64,000 bases of DNA from an uncultured Clostridia bacterium. GTDB lineage: Bacteria; Bacillota; Clostridia; UBA1212; UBA1255. The notes under the pieces were generated by a model. The model did no database searches and was not told where the DNA came from. It was given only the letters and a program-made list of their open reading frames with translations. The position numbers were made by a program, and so were the translations under genes. The stretch covers positions 22,151-86,150 of the forward strand of contig CAJFUB010000026.1 in the NCBI GenBank assembly GCA_904420095.1, in the 5' to 3' direction. Position 1 is the stretch's first letter; each line of letters opens with the position of its first letter. Below, one piece after another: positions 52,640-62,224 of this stretch.

Positions 52640-53785
52640 TTAGTAGGTCAGCTTTTTCGTATAAGTCAGTTCAGCAGTTCTCAAAACCTCCGCAATGCGT
52701 TCACCAGCATGGCCATCGCCATAAAGCGTGCTCTGTGTTCTCGGCATGGAACGGCGCATCTCAATTGCGGCAAGGATGGCCTTTTTGTTGTAATCTACAT
52801 CCGTAACATTCTCCGCACGATCACGTCCAGACTGGCGACTGCCAACGTTGATCGCAGGGACTCCGAGATATGAGCATTCCCTGATCGCCACACTGGAATT
52901 ACCTATGATCCCGTTGCTATGATAAAGCAGCTTCAGGAAGTCACGAGAAGGAATATCACGGAAGAACCAGATATTTTGCGGCTTATACCTCTCTCGGAAA
53001 ACGCGGATCCCCTTTGATGTTTCATCCGAACCGGAGTCAGCATTCGGCCAAATCCAATAAGTAGGCTTTCCAAGCTCATACATCGCTTCTAAAGTCTCTG
53101 TAACCTGCTGACGCGCCAGTCCACGCTCATCTGTAACTGGGTGCTGAATAACGATATAGTAGTCCTCTGGTTTAAATCGTTTTTCGCCGCTGCCGCCATA
53201 GCGTTCAATGGGGTCAAAATCTAACTCTGGCATGATTGCCCTTGATGCAAGATCAATAGAGGGACAGCCCGTAACAAATACGCGTTCCGGACTCTCCCCC
53301 ATTTTAATTACACGTTCTGCTGCCTTATCGCTTGCCACAAGATGCAGATCTGCAAGCTTTGTAATGGAGTGACGAACCTTTTCATCAATATTTCCGGTCA
53401 CTTCCCCACCCTGGATATGGGCAAGTGGAATATTTGAATAGGAGGCAGCAATTGCCGTGGCAATTGTTTCATATCGATCGGCAATTGTGACTACTAAATC
53501 CGGTTTAAGATCCTCAAGAGCTGTGACCAGCTCAATCATCTCTAAGCCAGTTGTCTTTACCATAGCGACTGGGTTTTCGCCCTCAACTACACTGTAAATC
53601 TTTCTGTCAATAGTAAAACCATCATCTTCCATCTGCTTATAAGCGTCGCCATATCGGTTAAGCATCGCTGACGCGGCTACCACAAGCTGAAGCTGCATAT
53701 CGGGAAACTTCTGAATTGCCTGCATTGCACCTTTAATTCTTGAATAACTGGCTCTTGCAGTTATTACGACACACACTTTTCTCAT
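52640..53785 (-). CDS. neuC: Hydrolysing UDP-GlcNAc 2-epimerase
   Basis: A 381-aa UDP-N-acetylglucosamine 2-epimerase of the NeuC type, releasing ManNAc from UDP-GlcNAc. Motifs: TARASYSRIKGAM, DLVVTIADRYETIATAIAAS, HIQGGEVTGNIDEKVRHSITK, GNSSVAIRECSYLGVPAINVG. NeuC-like and LegG-like enzymes are alike, so the product could also be a legionaminic acid precursor; the absence of diNAc-bacillosamine genes favours Neu5Ac. It starts 4 bp after neuB. Confidence 0.9.
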   Translation of the reverse strand: MRKVCVVITARASYSRIKGAMQAIQKFPDMQLQLVVAASAMLNRYGDAYKQMEDDGFTIDRKIYSVVEGENPVAMVKTTGLEMIELVTALEDLKPDLVVTIADRYETIATAIAASYSNIPLAHIQGGEVTGNIDEKVRHSITKLADLHLVASDKAAERVIKMGESPERVFVTGCPSIDLASRAIMPELDFDPIERYGGSGEKRFKPEDYYIVIQHPVTDERGLARQQVTETLEAMYELGKPTYWIWPNADSGSDETSKGIRVFRERYKPQNIWFFRDIPSRDFLKLLYHSNGIIGNSSVAIRECSYLGVPAINVGSRQSGRDRAENVTDVDYNKKAILAAIEMRRSMPRTQSTLYGDGHAGERIAEVLRTAELTYTKKLTY

Positions 53786-53789
53786 TAAC

Positions 53790-54815
53790 TTACTCTCCTA
53801 TATCTGAATACTTGATAAAGTCATCAATTTCAAAATCACGATTCACGGTTTTCCCGATGATGGACTCCACTTCTCTCGCAGGGATTCCGTTTGCGGGCTT
53901 TTTCAAAGCCAACATTTCTCTTGTTAAAACAGTCCCCTTGGCAATCGGTGTATTGGCACACACACTCTTTGCAAATATCTGGCTATTCCTTGACAATTCG
54001 GAACTTACAGCATCCTTATCCACCGGGTTTTTCTTTAATTTGCTGATATACCGTATACCACGGATCATTTCAGCGAATTTTTCCTGAGTCAAAGAAGCAG
54101 GTACATCTGGGCCAAAATCATATTTGCTCAGGCAAACATGAACCTCAATAATTTTTGCACCCATAGTCACTGCTGATAATGAAGGCCACATTTCACCGGA
54201 ATGATCAGACAAACCGACGATGGGGTATTTATTGAGAAATTGCTCCAAAATGTTCAGTCCAACTCTCTCAGGCGCCACTGGATAGTTCGTCGTGCATTGG
54301 AGGAGGGCAAACTGAGCAGCATGCGATGTCAGATTTTTTGCGTAACAATCAACCTCTTCCTCAGTGCTCATTCCGGTAGAAAAAATTATGGGCTTCTTCG
54401 TGGAGAGAATAAACTCCAACAGCCAAGGATCGCTCACCTCTCCAGAAGAAATCTTCCACATGGTCATACCAAGTCTGTCCAGCATCTTTGCCGCATCTAC
54501 GGAGAACGGAGTGCTGAGAAATACAAGCCCCCGATCCTCCGCGTGGTCTTTAAGCCCCTTCCACTGCTCCTGTGTGAACTGCATGCGTTCCCAGTAGTCA
54601 TACCGAAGATCATCCTCGTAACTGAATTTGACTCGCCATGGCTCCTGTTTCGTGCTTTCCGATGCAGCAATATGAGTTTGGAACTTGACTACATCAGCTC
54701 CGGCATCCGCAATGGCATCAATGTAGGCATGAGCGGCTCCCAGACTGCCATCATGAGCTTGAGCAACCTCGCCTATAATCAATACCTCATCTTTGTTTCC
54801 TTCAAACCAGTTCAT
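53790..54815 (-). CDS. neuB: N-acetylneuraminate synthase
   Basis: A 341-aa NeuB: N-terminal TIM barrel (about 10-270: IIGEVAQAHDGSLGAAHAYIDA, ADVVKFQTH, WKISSGEV, TGMSTEEEV, LLQCTTNYP, GLSDHSG) and a C-terminal SAF/antifreeze-like domain (about 280-341). It condenses ManNAc with PEP to sialic acid. The frame runs further upstream to 54920 and into the preceding gene's end, but the ATG at MNWFEGNKD has aaggag just upstream. It is a core gene of the sialic-acid branch neuB-neuC-neuA. Confidence 0.93.
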   Translation of the reverse strand: MNWFEGNKDEVLIIGEVAQAHDGSLGAAHAYIDAIADAGADVVKFQTHIAASESTKQEPWRVKFSYEDDLRYDYWERMQFTQEQWKGLKDHAEDRGLVFLSTPFSVDAAKMLDRLGMTMWKISSGEVSDPWLLEFILSTKKPIIFSTGMSTEEEVDCYAKNLTSHAAQFALLQCTTNYPVAPERVGLNILEQFLNKYPIVGLSDHSGEMWPSLSAVTMGAKIIEVHVCLSKYDFGPDVPASLTQEKFAEMIRGIRYISKLKKNPVDKDAVSSELSRNSQIFAKSVCANTPIAKGTVLTREMLALKKPANGIPAREVESIIGKTVNRDFEIDDFIKYSDIGE

Positions 54816-54879
54816 GTGAGCTTCTCCTTCATTTGCATTGCTCCATTGCTTAAGTGGTACTGCTGATACCTGTATGAAA

Positions 54880-56196
54880 TTACAGCCTCCACCATAGCAA
54901 ATCTGTAGCGCGCAAATCATTAATACTGTATAGCCCCTTCACATCGACAAGGACTTTCTTTTTTTCTCCCCCGTACAGCTTCAGAATGCCATCAAGTCCA
55001 AGTTGCCTAAACTCATTATGTGCAACAGCGACGATTACGCAGTCAGCCTCCGATACATCCTGAATGTCCTTTAGCTCAACACCATACTCATGTTTCGCCA
55101 CTTCCGGATCGGCCCAGGGATCCACTACTACGGGTTTGATTCCAAACTCTCCCAGGCGGCTGATAATATCTGCAACCTTGCTGTTTCGTACATCCGGACA
55201 ATTTTCTTTGAAGGTCAGTCCCAAAATTACAACCTTACTGTCCTTCGGGGCCTGGCCTGCCTCAATCATTTTCTTCAATGCGGCATCAGCAACAAAAGCG
55301 CCCATGCTATCGTTCACAATCCGTCCATTCAGGATAATCTGACTGTGATATCCGAGCTTCTCAGCCTCATAAGTAAAGTAGTAGGGGTCAACACTGATGC
55401 AATGGCCGCCAACAAGTCCAGGTCGGAAGCCAAGTGCATTCCATTTAGTGTTCATGCCGTCAACAACTTCATTGGTATCGATATTCATGCGGTCGAAAAC
55501 CTTGGCAAGTTCATTCATAAAAGCGATGTTGATATCTCGTTGACTGTTCTCAACAACCTTAACTGCCTCAGCCGTACGAAGATTCGAAACTGGATATGTA
55601 CCAACCGCAATCACAAGATCATAAACAGCCTTGATCTCCTCCAGGGATTCAGCATCAATACCAGAAACAATCTTGCGAATATTTTCAAGTCTGTGTACTT
55701 TATCACCCGGATTAATACGCTCAGGACTATAGCCGACCTTAAAGTCCACACCACACCTGAGCCCTGACTCTTTTTCCAGGATCGGAATGCAGACATCTTC
55801 TGTACAACCGGGGTAAACCGTCGATTCATAGACCACGATGGAACCTGCGATAAGATTCCGACCGACGATCTCAGATGCACCAATTACGGGAGTAAGATCT
55901 GGCGTGTGATCTGAATTAATAGGAGTCGGCACGGCAATAATGATAAACTTTGCTCTCTGGAGTTCCTTTTCTTCCGCAGTGAATTGAACCGTCGTTTCCT
56001 TTATTGCCTCGTCTCCAACTTCTTTTGTGGGATCATAACCAGACCTGTAAAGTTCAATCTTCTCCTTGTTCAGATCGAATCCAATTACATTAAGGCCTTT
56101 CTTGGCAAAAGCGACAGCAATCGGCATACCAACATAGCCAAGTCCAACGAGGGCCAGGGACTCAGCCTTGTCAACAAGTGCATCATAGAGCTTCAT
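54880..56196 (-). CDS. UDP-sugar 6-dehydrogenase (TviB/WecC type)
   Basis: A 438-aa UDP-glucose/GDP-mannose dehydrogenase family enzyme: NAD-binding LALVGLGYVGMPIAVAFA, STVYPGCTED, and the catalytic Cys in GLVGGHCISVDPYY. TviB-like enzymes make UDP-GlcNAc/GalNAc uronic acids, WecC makes UDP-ManNAcA; which one cannot be told. It gives the capsule an acidic amino-uronic acid besides sialic acid. It is 64 bp upstream of neuB. Confidence 0.88.
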   Translation of the reverse strand: MKLYDALVDKAESLALVGLGYVGMPIAVAFAKKGLNVIGFDLNKEKIELYRSGYDPTKEVGDEAIKETTVQFTAEEKELQRAKFIIIAVPTPINSDHTPDLTPVIGASEIVGRNLIAGSIVVYESTVYPGCTEDVCIPILEKESGLRCGVDFKVGYSPERINPGDKVHRLENIRKIVSGIDAESLEEIKAVYDLVIAVGTYPVSNLRTAEAVKVVENSQRDINIAFMNELAKVFDRMNIDTNEVVDGMNTKWNALGFRPGLVGGHCISVDPYYFTYEAEKLGYHSQIILNGRIVNDSMGAFVADAALKKMIEAGQAPKDSKVVILGLTFKENCPDVRNSKVADIISRLGEFGIKPVVVDPWADPEVAKHEYGVELKDIQDVSEADCVIVAVAHNEFRQLGLDGILKLYGGEKKKVLVDVKGLYSINDLRATDLLWWRL

Positions 56197-56280
56197 ACTA
56201 CTTCTCCTTTTTCTTCCTTAATACATTTTTGATAAAGCAAAATACAGCAAAACCGCAGAATACGGTGACCAGAAAATCTT

Positions 56281-56835
56281 TTAATGTTCAATCGTCTTGA
56301 TACATTTCGCTGGAACTCCAGCAAGAACACACCATCCATCAGGAAAGCTCTTTGTAACAACCGCACCTGCACCAACAATGGTGTGGTCTCCTAAATGAAC
56401 ACCAGGAAGGATAACGGCATTTGACGCGATCCAGCATTCTTTTCCAATCACAACATCTTTTCCCTCTGAGTGAACCGTAATATCTTCAAGATCGTGATTT
56501 GAAGTTATAATGGCTACACCATTTGCAATTTGAGTACCCTTCCCAACATATATTTTTGCATCAACAGCTTGGTAGTAGTTACCAATTTTGTGAAAGATAT
56601 TCATATCGTCAAGATCAAAAACAATATTCTTCCAATTTGCAATTTTCATGCGAAAATCAACTGGAAATGGAATTCCTCTATTAACGCCTATGATATTTTG
56701 CATAAAGCAATTCTTTAGGATCCAGTTCCAACCAAAGCTATTGTTGCTGGAAAAATGCCGTCCTTTGAGGTAAGACCTTTTATAGAAGATAGAGCCAATG
56801 ACTTTGGCAAATCCCCTTTTAAATGAAATCTTCAT
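56281..56835 (-). CDS. Left-handed beta-helix acyltransferase
   Basis: A 184-aa hexapeptide-repeat acyltransferase: repeated I-x-x-x-x motifs from about residue 95 on (VGKGTQIANGVAIITSNHD, then VIGKECWIASNAVILPGVHLGDHTIVGAGAVVT) and the terminal AGVPAKCIK. It is of the maltose/serine O-acetyltransferase type used to acetylate capsule sugars. The N-terminal part is basic and unlike the repeats. It may O-acetylate sialic acid or another residue. Confidence 0.82.
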   Translation of the reverse strand: MKISFKRGFAKVIGSIFYKRSYLKGRHFSSNNSFGWNWILKNCFMQNIIGVNRGIPFPVDFRMKIANWKNIVFDLDDMNIFHKIGNYYQAVDAKIYVGKGTQIANGVAIITSNHDLEDITVHSEGKDVVIGKECWIASNAVILPGVHLGDHTIVGAGAVVTKSFPDGWCVLAGVPAKCIKTIEH

Positions 56836-56856
56836 TATAATCGTCTCCGCTTTTAT

Positions 56857-57975
56857 TTAAAGAATATCCTCTGTTTCAGATATAAATGTCTTGACAAAAC
56901 TATCAAATTCGTCCCATGTCTCAGGCTCAAGAATATGCTCAGGATGAGTGTATGCTTTCTTTAGCTGCTCAACTATAGAGAGAAAATCATCAAGCTGTGA
57001 ACCATTAGGCAGTGGAATTAATTTATAAGTAAATAACAACCAGGGCTCATCATTGTATAAAAATTTAGGAGTAAATGCTCCTGTGGAGCCCAAAGTAATA
57101 ATCAATTTCTTCTTTATGGGGAATTTGCTCAACAGTAATTCCCACATTACAGCACCGTTATCACATTCAAAATTGCTGTAGGCATCTTCAAGCTTTTCTC
57201 GCGGGTGTTTTCTTACAACCACATCATTCGAATATTTAGTCAGTGCCCTTGCAATCTCATATGTCCCTTCTCTTTTTTTCTCACTATTTGATACATGTGT
57301 TAGCCAAATTACCTTTTGATTATAATTTGGAAAAACGTCCGACATGCCGAAAACAGAAAAAGCGACCTTCAAAAATTCAGATGAAAATTCAGGAAGCTGT
57401 AGTATCGTGTCCGACAATTCACTGTTACACATGTCTCTTCTCATTACGTACAATGAGGAAGGGGAGTCCACCTCTTTGCCCAAATTCCTTAATTTAAGAA
57501 ATTTAAGATATCCTGGTGATCTAATCCGTTTTGTCCAATTACCAAAATAGCTTGCCATCCCATCATCCATCATAATGTATTCAGCATTCCTATTTAGAGT
57601 TAATAATGCCGCCACGGTATGAGAAAAGACACTCGAGACGATGACATTATATTTTTGTTTCAAGAAATCAATCGATTTACAATTAAATTGCTGCTTTAAG
57701 AGTCTTCCAGGAAACATCGTATTCCTTGCAATAGCAAAAGCCTTGCTAAATCCATTCGAATGATTTTTGTGATCCTCTTCATTTATTAAGTAGACATTAT
57801 TGAAAAGCTTCGTATTTTTAATTCTGCGTGATATATCTTCAGCGTTCTTAAATATGTTGGCAACTATAATATCTGCCTTTTCATTTTCCGCTTCAGAGGG
57901 AAAAATATGATTGAACTGCATATTGAGTGCAGTAAGTAGTTGAAATGGAGTTGTACAATAATACAAGCATTTCAT
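56857..57975 (-). CDS. GT52 family glycosyltransferase (sialyltransferase-like)
   Basis: A 372-aa protein beginning MKCLYYCTTPFQLLTALNMQ, the typical start of GT52 (lipooligosaccharide alpha-2,3-sialyltransferase-type) enzymes; MMDDGMASYFGNW, IWLTHVSN, VVRKHPRE and IITLGSTGAF are matching downstream elements of this GT-B fold. With neuA, neuB and neuC in the same operon it is the best candidate for adding sialic acid to the repeat. Sequence here is strongly AT-rich. It overlaps wzy by 4 bp. Confidence 0.78.
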   Translation of the reverse strand: MKCLYYCTTPFQLLTALNMQFNHIFPSEAENEKADIIVANIFKNAEDISRRIKNTKLFNNVYLINEEDHKNHSNGFSKAFAIARNTMFPGRLLKQQFNCKSIDFLKQKYNVIVSSVFSHTVAALLTLNRNAEYIMMDDGMASYFGNWTKRIRSPGYLKFLKLRNLGKEVDSPSSLYVMRRDMCNSELSDTILQLPEFSSEFLKVAFSVFGMSDVFPNYNQKVIWLTHVSNSEKKREGTYEIARALTKYSNDVVVRKHPREKLEDAYSNFECDNGAVMWELLLSKFPIKKKLIITLGSTGAFTPKFLYNDEPWLLFTYKLIPLPNGSQLDDFLSIVEQLKKAYTHPEHILEPETWDEFDSFVKTFISETEDIL

Positions 57976-59141
57976 ATTTGCACCTCTCTGTTTTCACTTT
58001 TTTTTCTCAAGAGAGGGATGAAAATCAGTACCATAAAAGTAGTTGTGCCCCAGGTTCCCCAGAACATATTGTCAAAAAAGCTTCTCAAGCAAAAAACTAT
58101 AATACAAGTCAAGTAAATATAATATTTATTTTTGAAGGCATAACTTATCGCACGGGCCAAAAGTACAATGCAAAATACGAACATTATGATGCCGTTGTTG
58201 GCATGAATACTTATAAAGGAATTATGCGTATTATTATTAAAAATTTCCCCCATAATAAGCAATCGTTTAGGTACACCTAAAAGCAAATATTTAAAGTTAT
58301 TTCCCGCATTCTCCAAATACTCGCTCCACATAATTTGCCTTGCTGAATTGTCAAGTCCTTGGTCAATAAATTTTCCAAATATCTGCTCAGAATACTGCGA
58401 AAATAATGAATACAAGATAAACGTACAACCAATAATCAATAGAAGTCTCAGAAGTATCTTTCTCAATTTTTTTCTATTTTCATGCTCCTTTGCTAAAGAG
58501 CCGGCTTTATAGTATTTTAGAAAAACTGCCACAAAGAGAATAGTACATGTAACGATACCTGTCCGCCCTCTAGATAAGAGTGATATGATCCAGGTGGCCA
58601 GAGCGGGAAGAATGCTCAGCTCTTCAGAATTGATATCCTTCAACACATAATAGAGAACCACTGGGATCAGCAGGGCAACAGATACCTGGTTATTGCTAAA
58701 TCGCGTGATTCTTTCAAACAAACCCATTCTAATAATTCTATATATAAATACTATTATATATGCATAGCATGCATATTCGATCCATTTGGTATTAATTTTC
58801 TTTTCGATTATCATGCATGCGATAATGGTATTGAAAAAAGAGCACTCTATGACATTTAAAATGGACGAATTTTTGATAATCAAAAAATTAAATATCCCTG
58901 TTACCGCACATAATGTTATAAAAACAGCTAAGTCAACACGTACCTTAAGGCTTCTATTAACCATCTTGGGGAAAATAAACACTATAACACACACAATAGA
59001 GATAATTTGATAAGGTAGTGTTCTGTATAAGCTATTTTCCTCAGTAAACTGCAAAAGTATTGTCAAAAAATAAGTGAAGAGCAACACAGAGGCCATTTTG
59101 TCCTGACGATCAGCCTCATTTGTTATGCCAATATTTCGCAT
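57972..59141 (-). CDS. wzy: O-antigen/capsule polymerase-like membrane protein (Wzy), copy 2
   Basis: A 389-aa protein with about 10 hydrophobic segments and a loop containing SRGRTGIVTC and QIMWSEYLENAGNNFKYLLLG-type sequence, as in Wzy proteins. It is very AT-rich. The ATG is preferred, with gggtgag close upstream; an in-frame TTG four codons earlier is possible. Polymerises the sialylated repeat unit. Confidence 0.8.
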   Translation of the reverse strand: MRNIGITNEADRQDKMASVLLFTYFLTILLQFTEENSLYRTLPYQIISIVCVIVFIFPKMVNRSLKVRVDLAVFITLCAVTGIFNFLIIKNSSILNVIECSFFNTIIACMIIEKKINTKWIEYACYAYIIVFIYRIIRMGLFERITRFSNNQVSVALLIPVVLYYVLKDINSEELSILPALATWIISLLSRGRTGIVTCTILFVAVFLKYYKAGSLAKEHENRKKLRKILLRLLLIIGCTFILYSLFSQYSEQIFGKFIDQGLDNSARQIMWSEYLENAGNNFKYLLLGVPKRLLIMGEIFNNNTHNSFISIHANNGIIMFVFCIVLLARAISYAFKNKYYIYLTCIIVFCLRSFFDNMFWGTWGTTTFMVLIFIPLLRKKSENREVQI

Positions 59142-59181
59142 TTTCTCACCCAATTTATATTGTTACCGCATTTCATAAATT

Positions 59182-60171
59182 TCAATAATCAATCTTTTTT
59201 TTGGGAATCTTTCCAAGCATCCAATATCCCTTATACCCAGTTATTCTTAGAAATGTAATTACCCATCCCATCCGTGTTTTAAGCGAGGAGCTCTTCCTAT
59301 AAACGTCAAATGCTATTGATTTCACTTTGCTCTCATAATCCTTCAATTTCCTGATATTCTCCTCAGTTGAAGGAAGCAACAACAGCGCACGAATAGACAC
59401 CTTATAGGCAGCAGATGCCTTCAGGAGCACATACTCCTTGTGCGCCCTCTTATCCTCAGCGTAATGCTGGCAGATTATCTCAGTAACACTCAAATATTCG
59501 TCTATATGCTTTATTCTGGAGGCCCTGCTAACGCTTTGCCCATCTCTCCCTGTCCGATAGCAATATACCGGAAAGTCGAGCACCACCATTTTCTTTGCAT
59601 ATGTGAAGGGAATAGTAGAATATATTCTATCCGTATAAAGTGTGTGCTCCGGAAGCATCATTCCCGATTTCCGTAGAACCTCTGTCTTAAAAGTGAGTGC
59701 CCACATGCCGATCGCAATCTGAAGCTTATTGGGATCAAAAGGTACGTAAGCTTCGCATTTACTACTGAGGTCAAAAAGATTTAAACTGTTCTTATCTGGC
59801 CCCTTATAATAGTTGGTCACAACTGCATCCACATCGGAAGCCTTAAGATACTCCACTAGCTTTGTTAGCCCTTCGGTGTCCATCCAGTCGTCACCATCAA
59901 GGATCTTGAAATACTTGCCGGTTGCGTGAGCAATGCTGTAATTCTGAACAGAGCCATATCCGCCATTTTCTTTATGCACAGCATGAACAATGCCCGGATA
60001 CAGGTTCTTATAGCCTTCCGCTATTTCATACGTCCCATCTTTGCCACCGTCATCGACCACAAAAATCTCAATATCATCCTTGACCTTCGCTGCAATGATA
60101 GACTCTATATTTTCTTTTATGTATGCCTCTACGTTGTATGCGGCAACAGAAATAGTCAGTATTTTGCTCAC
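59182..60171 (-). CDS. Family 2 glycosyltransferase
   Basis: A 329-aa GT2: ILTISVAAYNVEAYIKENI, FVVDDGGKDGTYEIAEGY, KENGGYGSVQNYSIAHATGK and the FKILDGDDWMD metal site, closely paralleling the GT2 at 30.8 kb. The C-terminal region is basic and membrane-proximal (GYWMLGKIPKKKIDY). It is part of the capsule operon between the ATP-grasp gene and wzy. Confidence 0.87.
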   Translation of the reverse strand: MSKILTISVAAYNVEAYIKENIESIIAAKVKDDIEIFVVDDGGKDGTYEIAEGYKNLYPGIVHAVHKENGGYGSVQNYSIAHATGKYFKILDGDDWMDTEGLTKLVEYLKASDVDAVVTNYYKGPDKNSLNLFDLSSKCEAYVPFDPNKLQIAIGMWALTFKTEVLRKSGMMLPEHTLYTDRIYSTIPFTYAKKMVVLDFPVYCYRTGRDGQSVSRASRIKHIDEYLSVTEIICQHYAEDKRAHKEYVLLKASAAYKVSIRALLLLPSTEENIRKLKDYESKVKSIAFDVYRKSSSLKTRMGWVITFLRITGYKGYWMLGKIPKKKIDY

Positions 60172-60210
60172 AATAATTTTCCTCGCCAGATATTTGTGTT
60201 TTTCCTTTGC

Positions 60211-61377
60211 TTAGTGTTTCCTTTTCGCCATATCTTTTTTGTAAGTCATTGCGTGCTCAATCGCATAACTAAAGAAAGGCAGCGGATCAGTCCAAGAAAA
60301 AATATAGTCTTTACTTTTTCTAAAATCAAACCAATTCGGTTTTGCTTTCCACCTGTCCGGATTTTTAATTAACCACATCAGGTCTGTATGAAAATATCGA
60401 AGTGCTAAATGTTCGGGAATCGGCTCTAGCATCTTCTCGATTTTTTCCCCGTAAGCGAGATCAAGCATATTTCTGACTGGTTCTGTTCCAGCCCATTCAC
60501 AAATCCTGATACTTGCCGGAACGCGCCCGTTTATTTCCATAACCTTTGGAATATTATCCCGGATATCCATAATAAACCCGACATGTCCAAACCCTTTCCA
60601 TTGCATCCTCTCAAAAAGTCTGTTTGTACTATTAATTATGCCCTTATGATTTATAGTCCTTATATAACATCCGGGACCACCATCAATAGGAAACCATCGG
60701 CAAGACTCAACAGCTAAAGTCGACTGTGGATTATGTTCATTATCCATCATCACATAGCCGCCATACTGAAGGCCTCCCTTTGGAATCAATTCCTGAATTA
60801 CATATTCCTCAGCAACAATGGTTCCATCATTAATATACCTGTCCAACTCTTCACGATTCATAATTCTCTTAAAGCCCGCACCGCCGCTGCCTTTTCTCGG
60901 CTTAGCACATATAGGAAACGACACTTTAGCAAGATATTCATCCAACGTCTCGTCATCCAGTTTCGTTATAGGACAAGGGATATGATTCTCCATACAAAGC
61001 TTCATTGTCTGTTGCTTATCATAGGCTTTCAGAAATGCTTCTCGCGGCGCCGCTATAATTTTTAATTCCGGATACGCTTTCTGAATCATCCCATCAGTAC
61101 AGATATCTGTTGCCCTTTCAAGAATCGGAAACAAGATGTCGTATCCGTTTTCCAGTTCTTTTTCTATAGCATCTCGATAAATAGCCGCATCTTCTCGTAT
61201 GCCATGAACTACGATTCTCTTCGTAGGGTAACGGGACGTATAGCCAACATCAAGTTTTGACTCACATATCGTCGTAACCACGCAACCTAATTGATGTAAC
61301 TGATGCAGAAGGCTGGGGACCTGCCGTCCATATCCATCTAATAAAAGTACTTTCTTTCCCAGATAACTGCGTTTCAC
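60211..61377 (-). CDS. ATP-grasp domain ligase
   Basis: A 388-aa ATP-grasp protein. A Rossmann-like N-terminal part (about 1-110, KVLLLDGYGRQVPSLLHQL) precedes the ATP-grasp domain (about 115-320): FPICAKPRKGSGGAGFKRI with the ATP lysine, EEYVIQELIPKGG, and the Mg/ATP motif GFGHVGFIMD then KVMEINGRV. Such enzymes form amide or thioester bonds between a carboxylate and an amine via an acyl phosphate. In a capsule operon it may attach an amino acid or organic acid to a sugar. The GTG start follows taaggag inside the end of the preceding epimerase gene. Confidence 0.8.
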   Translation of the reverse strand: MKRSYLGKKVLLLDGYGRQVPSLLHQLHQLGCVVTTICESKLDVGYTSRYPTKRIVVHGIREDAAIYRDAIEKELENGYDILFPILERATDICTDGMIQKAYPELKIIAAPREAFLKAYDKQQTMKLCMENHIPCPITKLDDETLDEYLAKVSFPICAKPRKGSGGAGFKRIMNREELDRYINDGTIVAEEYVIQELIPKGGLQYGGYVMMDNEHNPQSTLAVESCRWFPIDGGPGCYIRTINHKGIINSTNRLFERMQWKGFGHVGFIMDIRDNIPKVMEINGRVPASIRICEWAGTEPVRNMLDLAYGEKIEKMLEPIPEHLALRYFHTDLMWLIKNPDRWKAKPNWFDFRKSKDYIFSWTDPLPFFSYAIEHAMTYKKDMAKRKH

Positions 61378-61378
61378 T

Positions 61379-62224
61379 TTATTCGCTCCTTAACGGATAT
61401 ACTGCTTTATTTAATAAGTAGGTCTTCTCATTCTCACCAAGAATCCCTTTAAGGATAAAATAACCGCAATTGATGAACCACTTTGGAAATCTCAGTACAA
61501 ACCTTGCCCTTCCGGCTTCCTTTTCAGACTTTATATAATCTGGTGTCCACATATTTTTCTCATCTTTTATAATGACCACATCATTCTTTGGTTCTACTCC
61601 ACACCAGTTAACCATCACCTTTATTGCTTTTTTGATATTCAGAATCTCGTATTCCAAGCCCGCACCAATCTGGTAAGCAATATTTGGATACTTCAGATAG
61701 TACCTTTTCTGAATATCTCGTTTGATTTCGTCGGTATAGACTGGAGAAAAACGAAAAATACTGAAATGCTTTAATTTCTTGCACTCAGCCTCTGCCATTG
61801 CCTTACTTTTCCCATAGTTCGATACAGGCTTTAACGGGCTATCCCCATTCACAGGTTTTTTCCCATCATAGAAACCAAAAACATCAATTGTACTGATAAA
61901 GAGCACCGGTCTGTCTCCGGCAATTTCAAAAATATTTTTAGCACACTCAACATTTACATGCTTATACCTTTCCCAGGAGAGGTCCGGCTCTCCTTCCGTA
62001 TGGGCTAATGCCGCAAGATGGATAATACGATCAACCTTGTTGTCATCTACAATAGTCTGAAGCCTTTCCTTATCTGCCAAATCCACCTTGTGCTGGTAAT
62101 AATTCCCCTCACGGGTTTCATCATCCGCCAAATCGATACCAATAACAATATGACCCGCGGTTAGTAATCCTTCCACCAGATGTGAACCGATCATCCCCTT
62201 CGAGCCCGTTACAAGTATCGTCAT
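61379..62224 (-). CDS. NAD-dependent epimerase/dehydratase (extended SDR)
   Basis: A 281-aa extended SDR with the NAD(P) motif TGSKGMIGSHL, the S in STIDVFGFYDG and catalytic Y-x3-K in NYGKSKAMAE. This is the nucleotide-sugar epimerase/dehydratase type. Substrate unknown. It overlaps the sugar transferase by ATGA and runs directly into the ATP-grasp gene. Confidence 0.85.
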   Translation of the reverse strand: MTILVTGSKGMIGSHLVEGLLTAGHIVIGIDLADDETREGNYYQHKVDLADKERLQTIVDDNKVDRIIHLAALAHTEGEPDLSWERYKHVNVECAKNIFEIAGDRPVLFISTIDVFGFYDGKKPVNGDSPLKPVSNYGKSKAMAEAECKKLKHFSIFRFSPVYTDEIKRDIQKRYYLKYPNIAYQIGAGLEYEILNIKKAIKVMVNWCGVEPKNDVVIIKDEKNMWTPDYIKSEKEAGRARFVLRFPKWFINCGYFILKGILGENEKTYLLNKAVYPLRSE

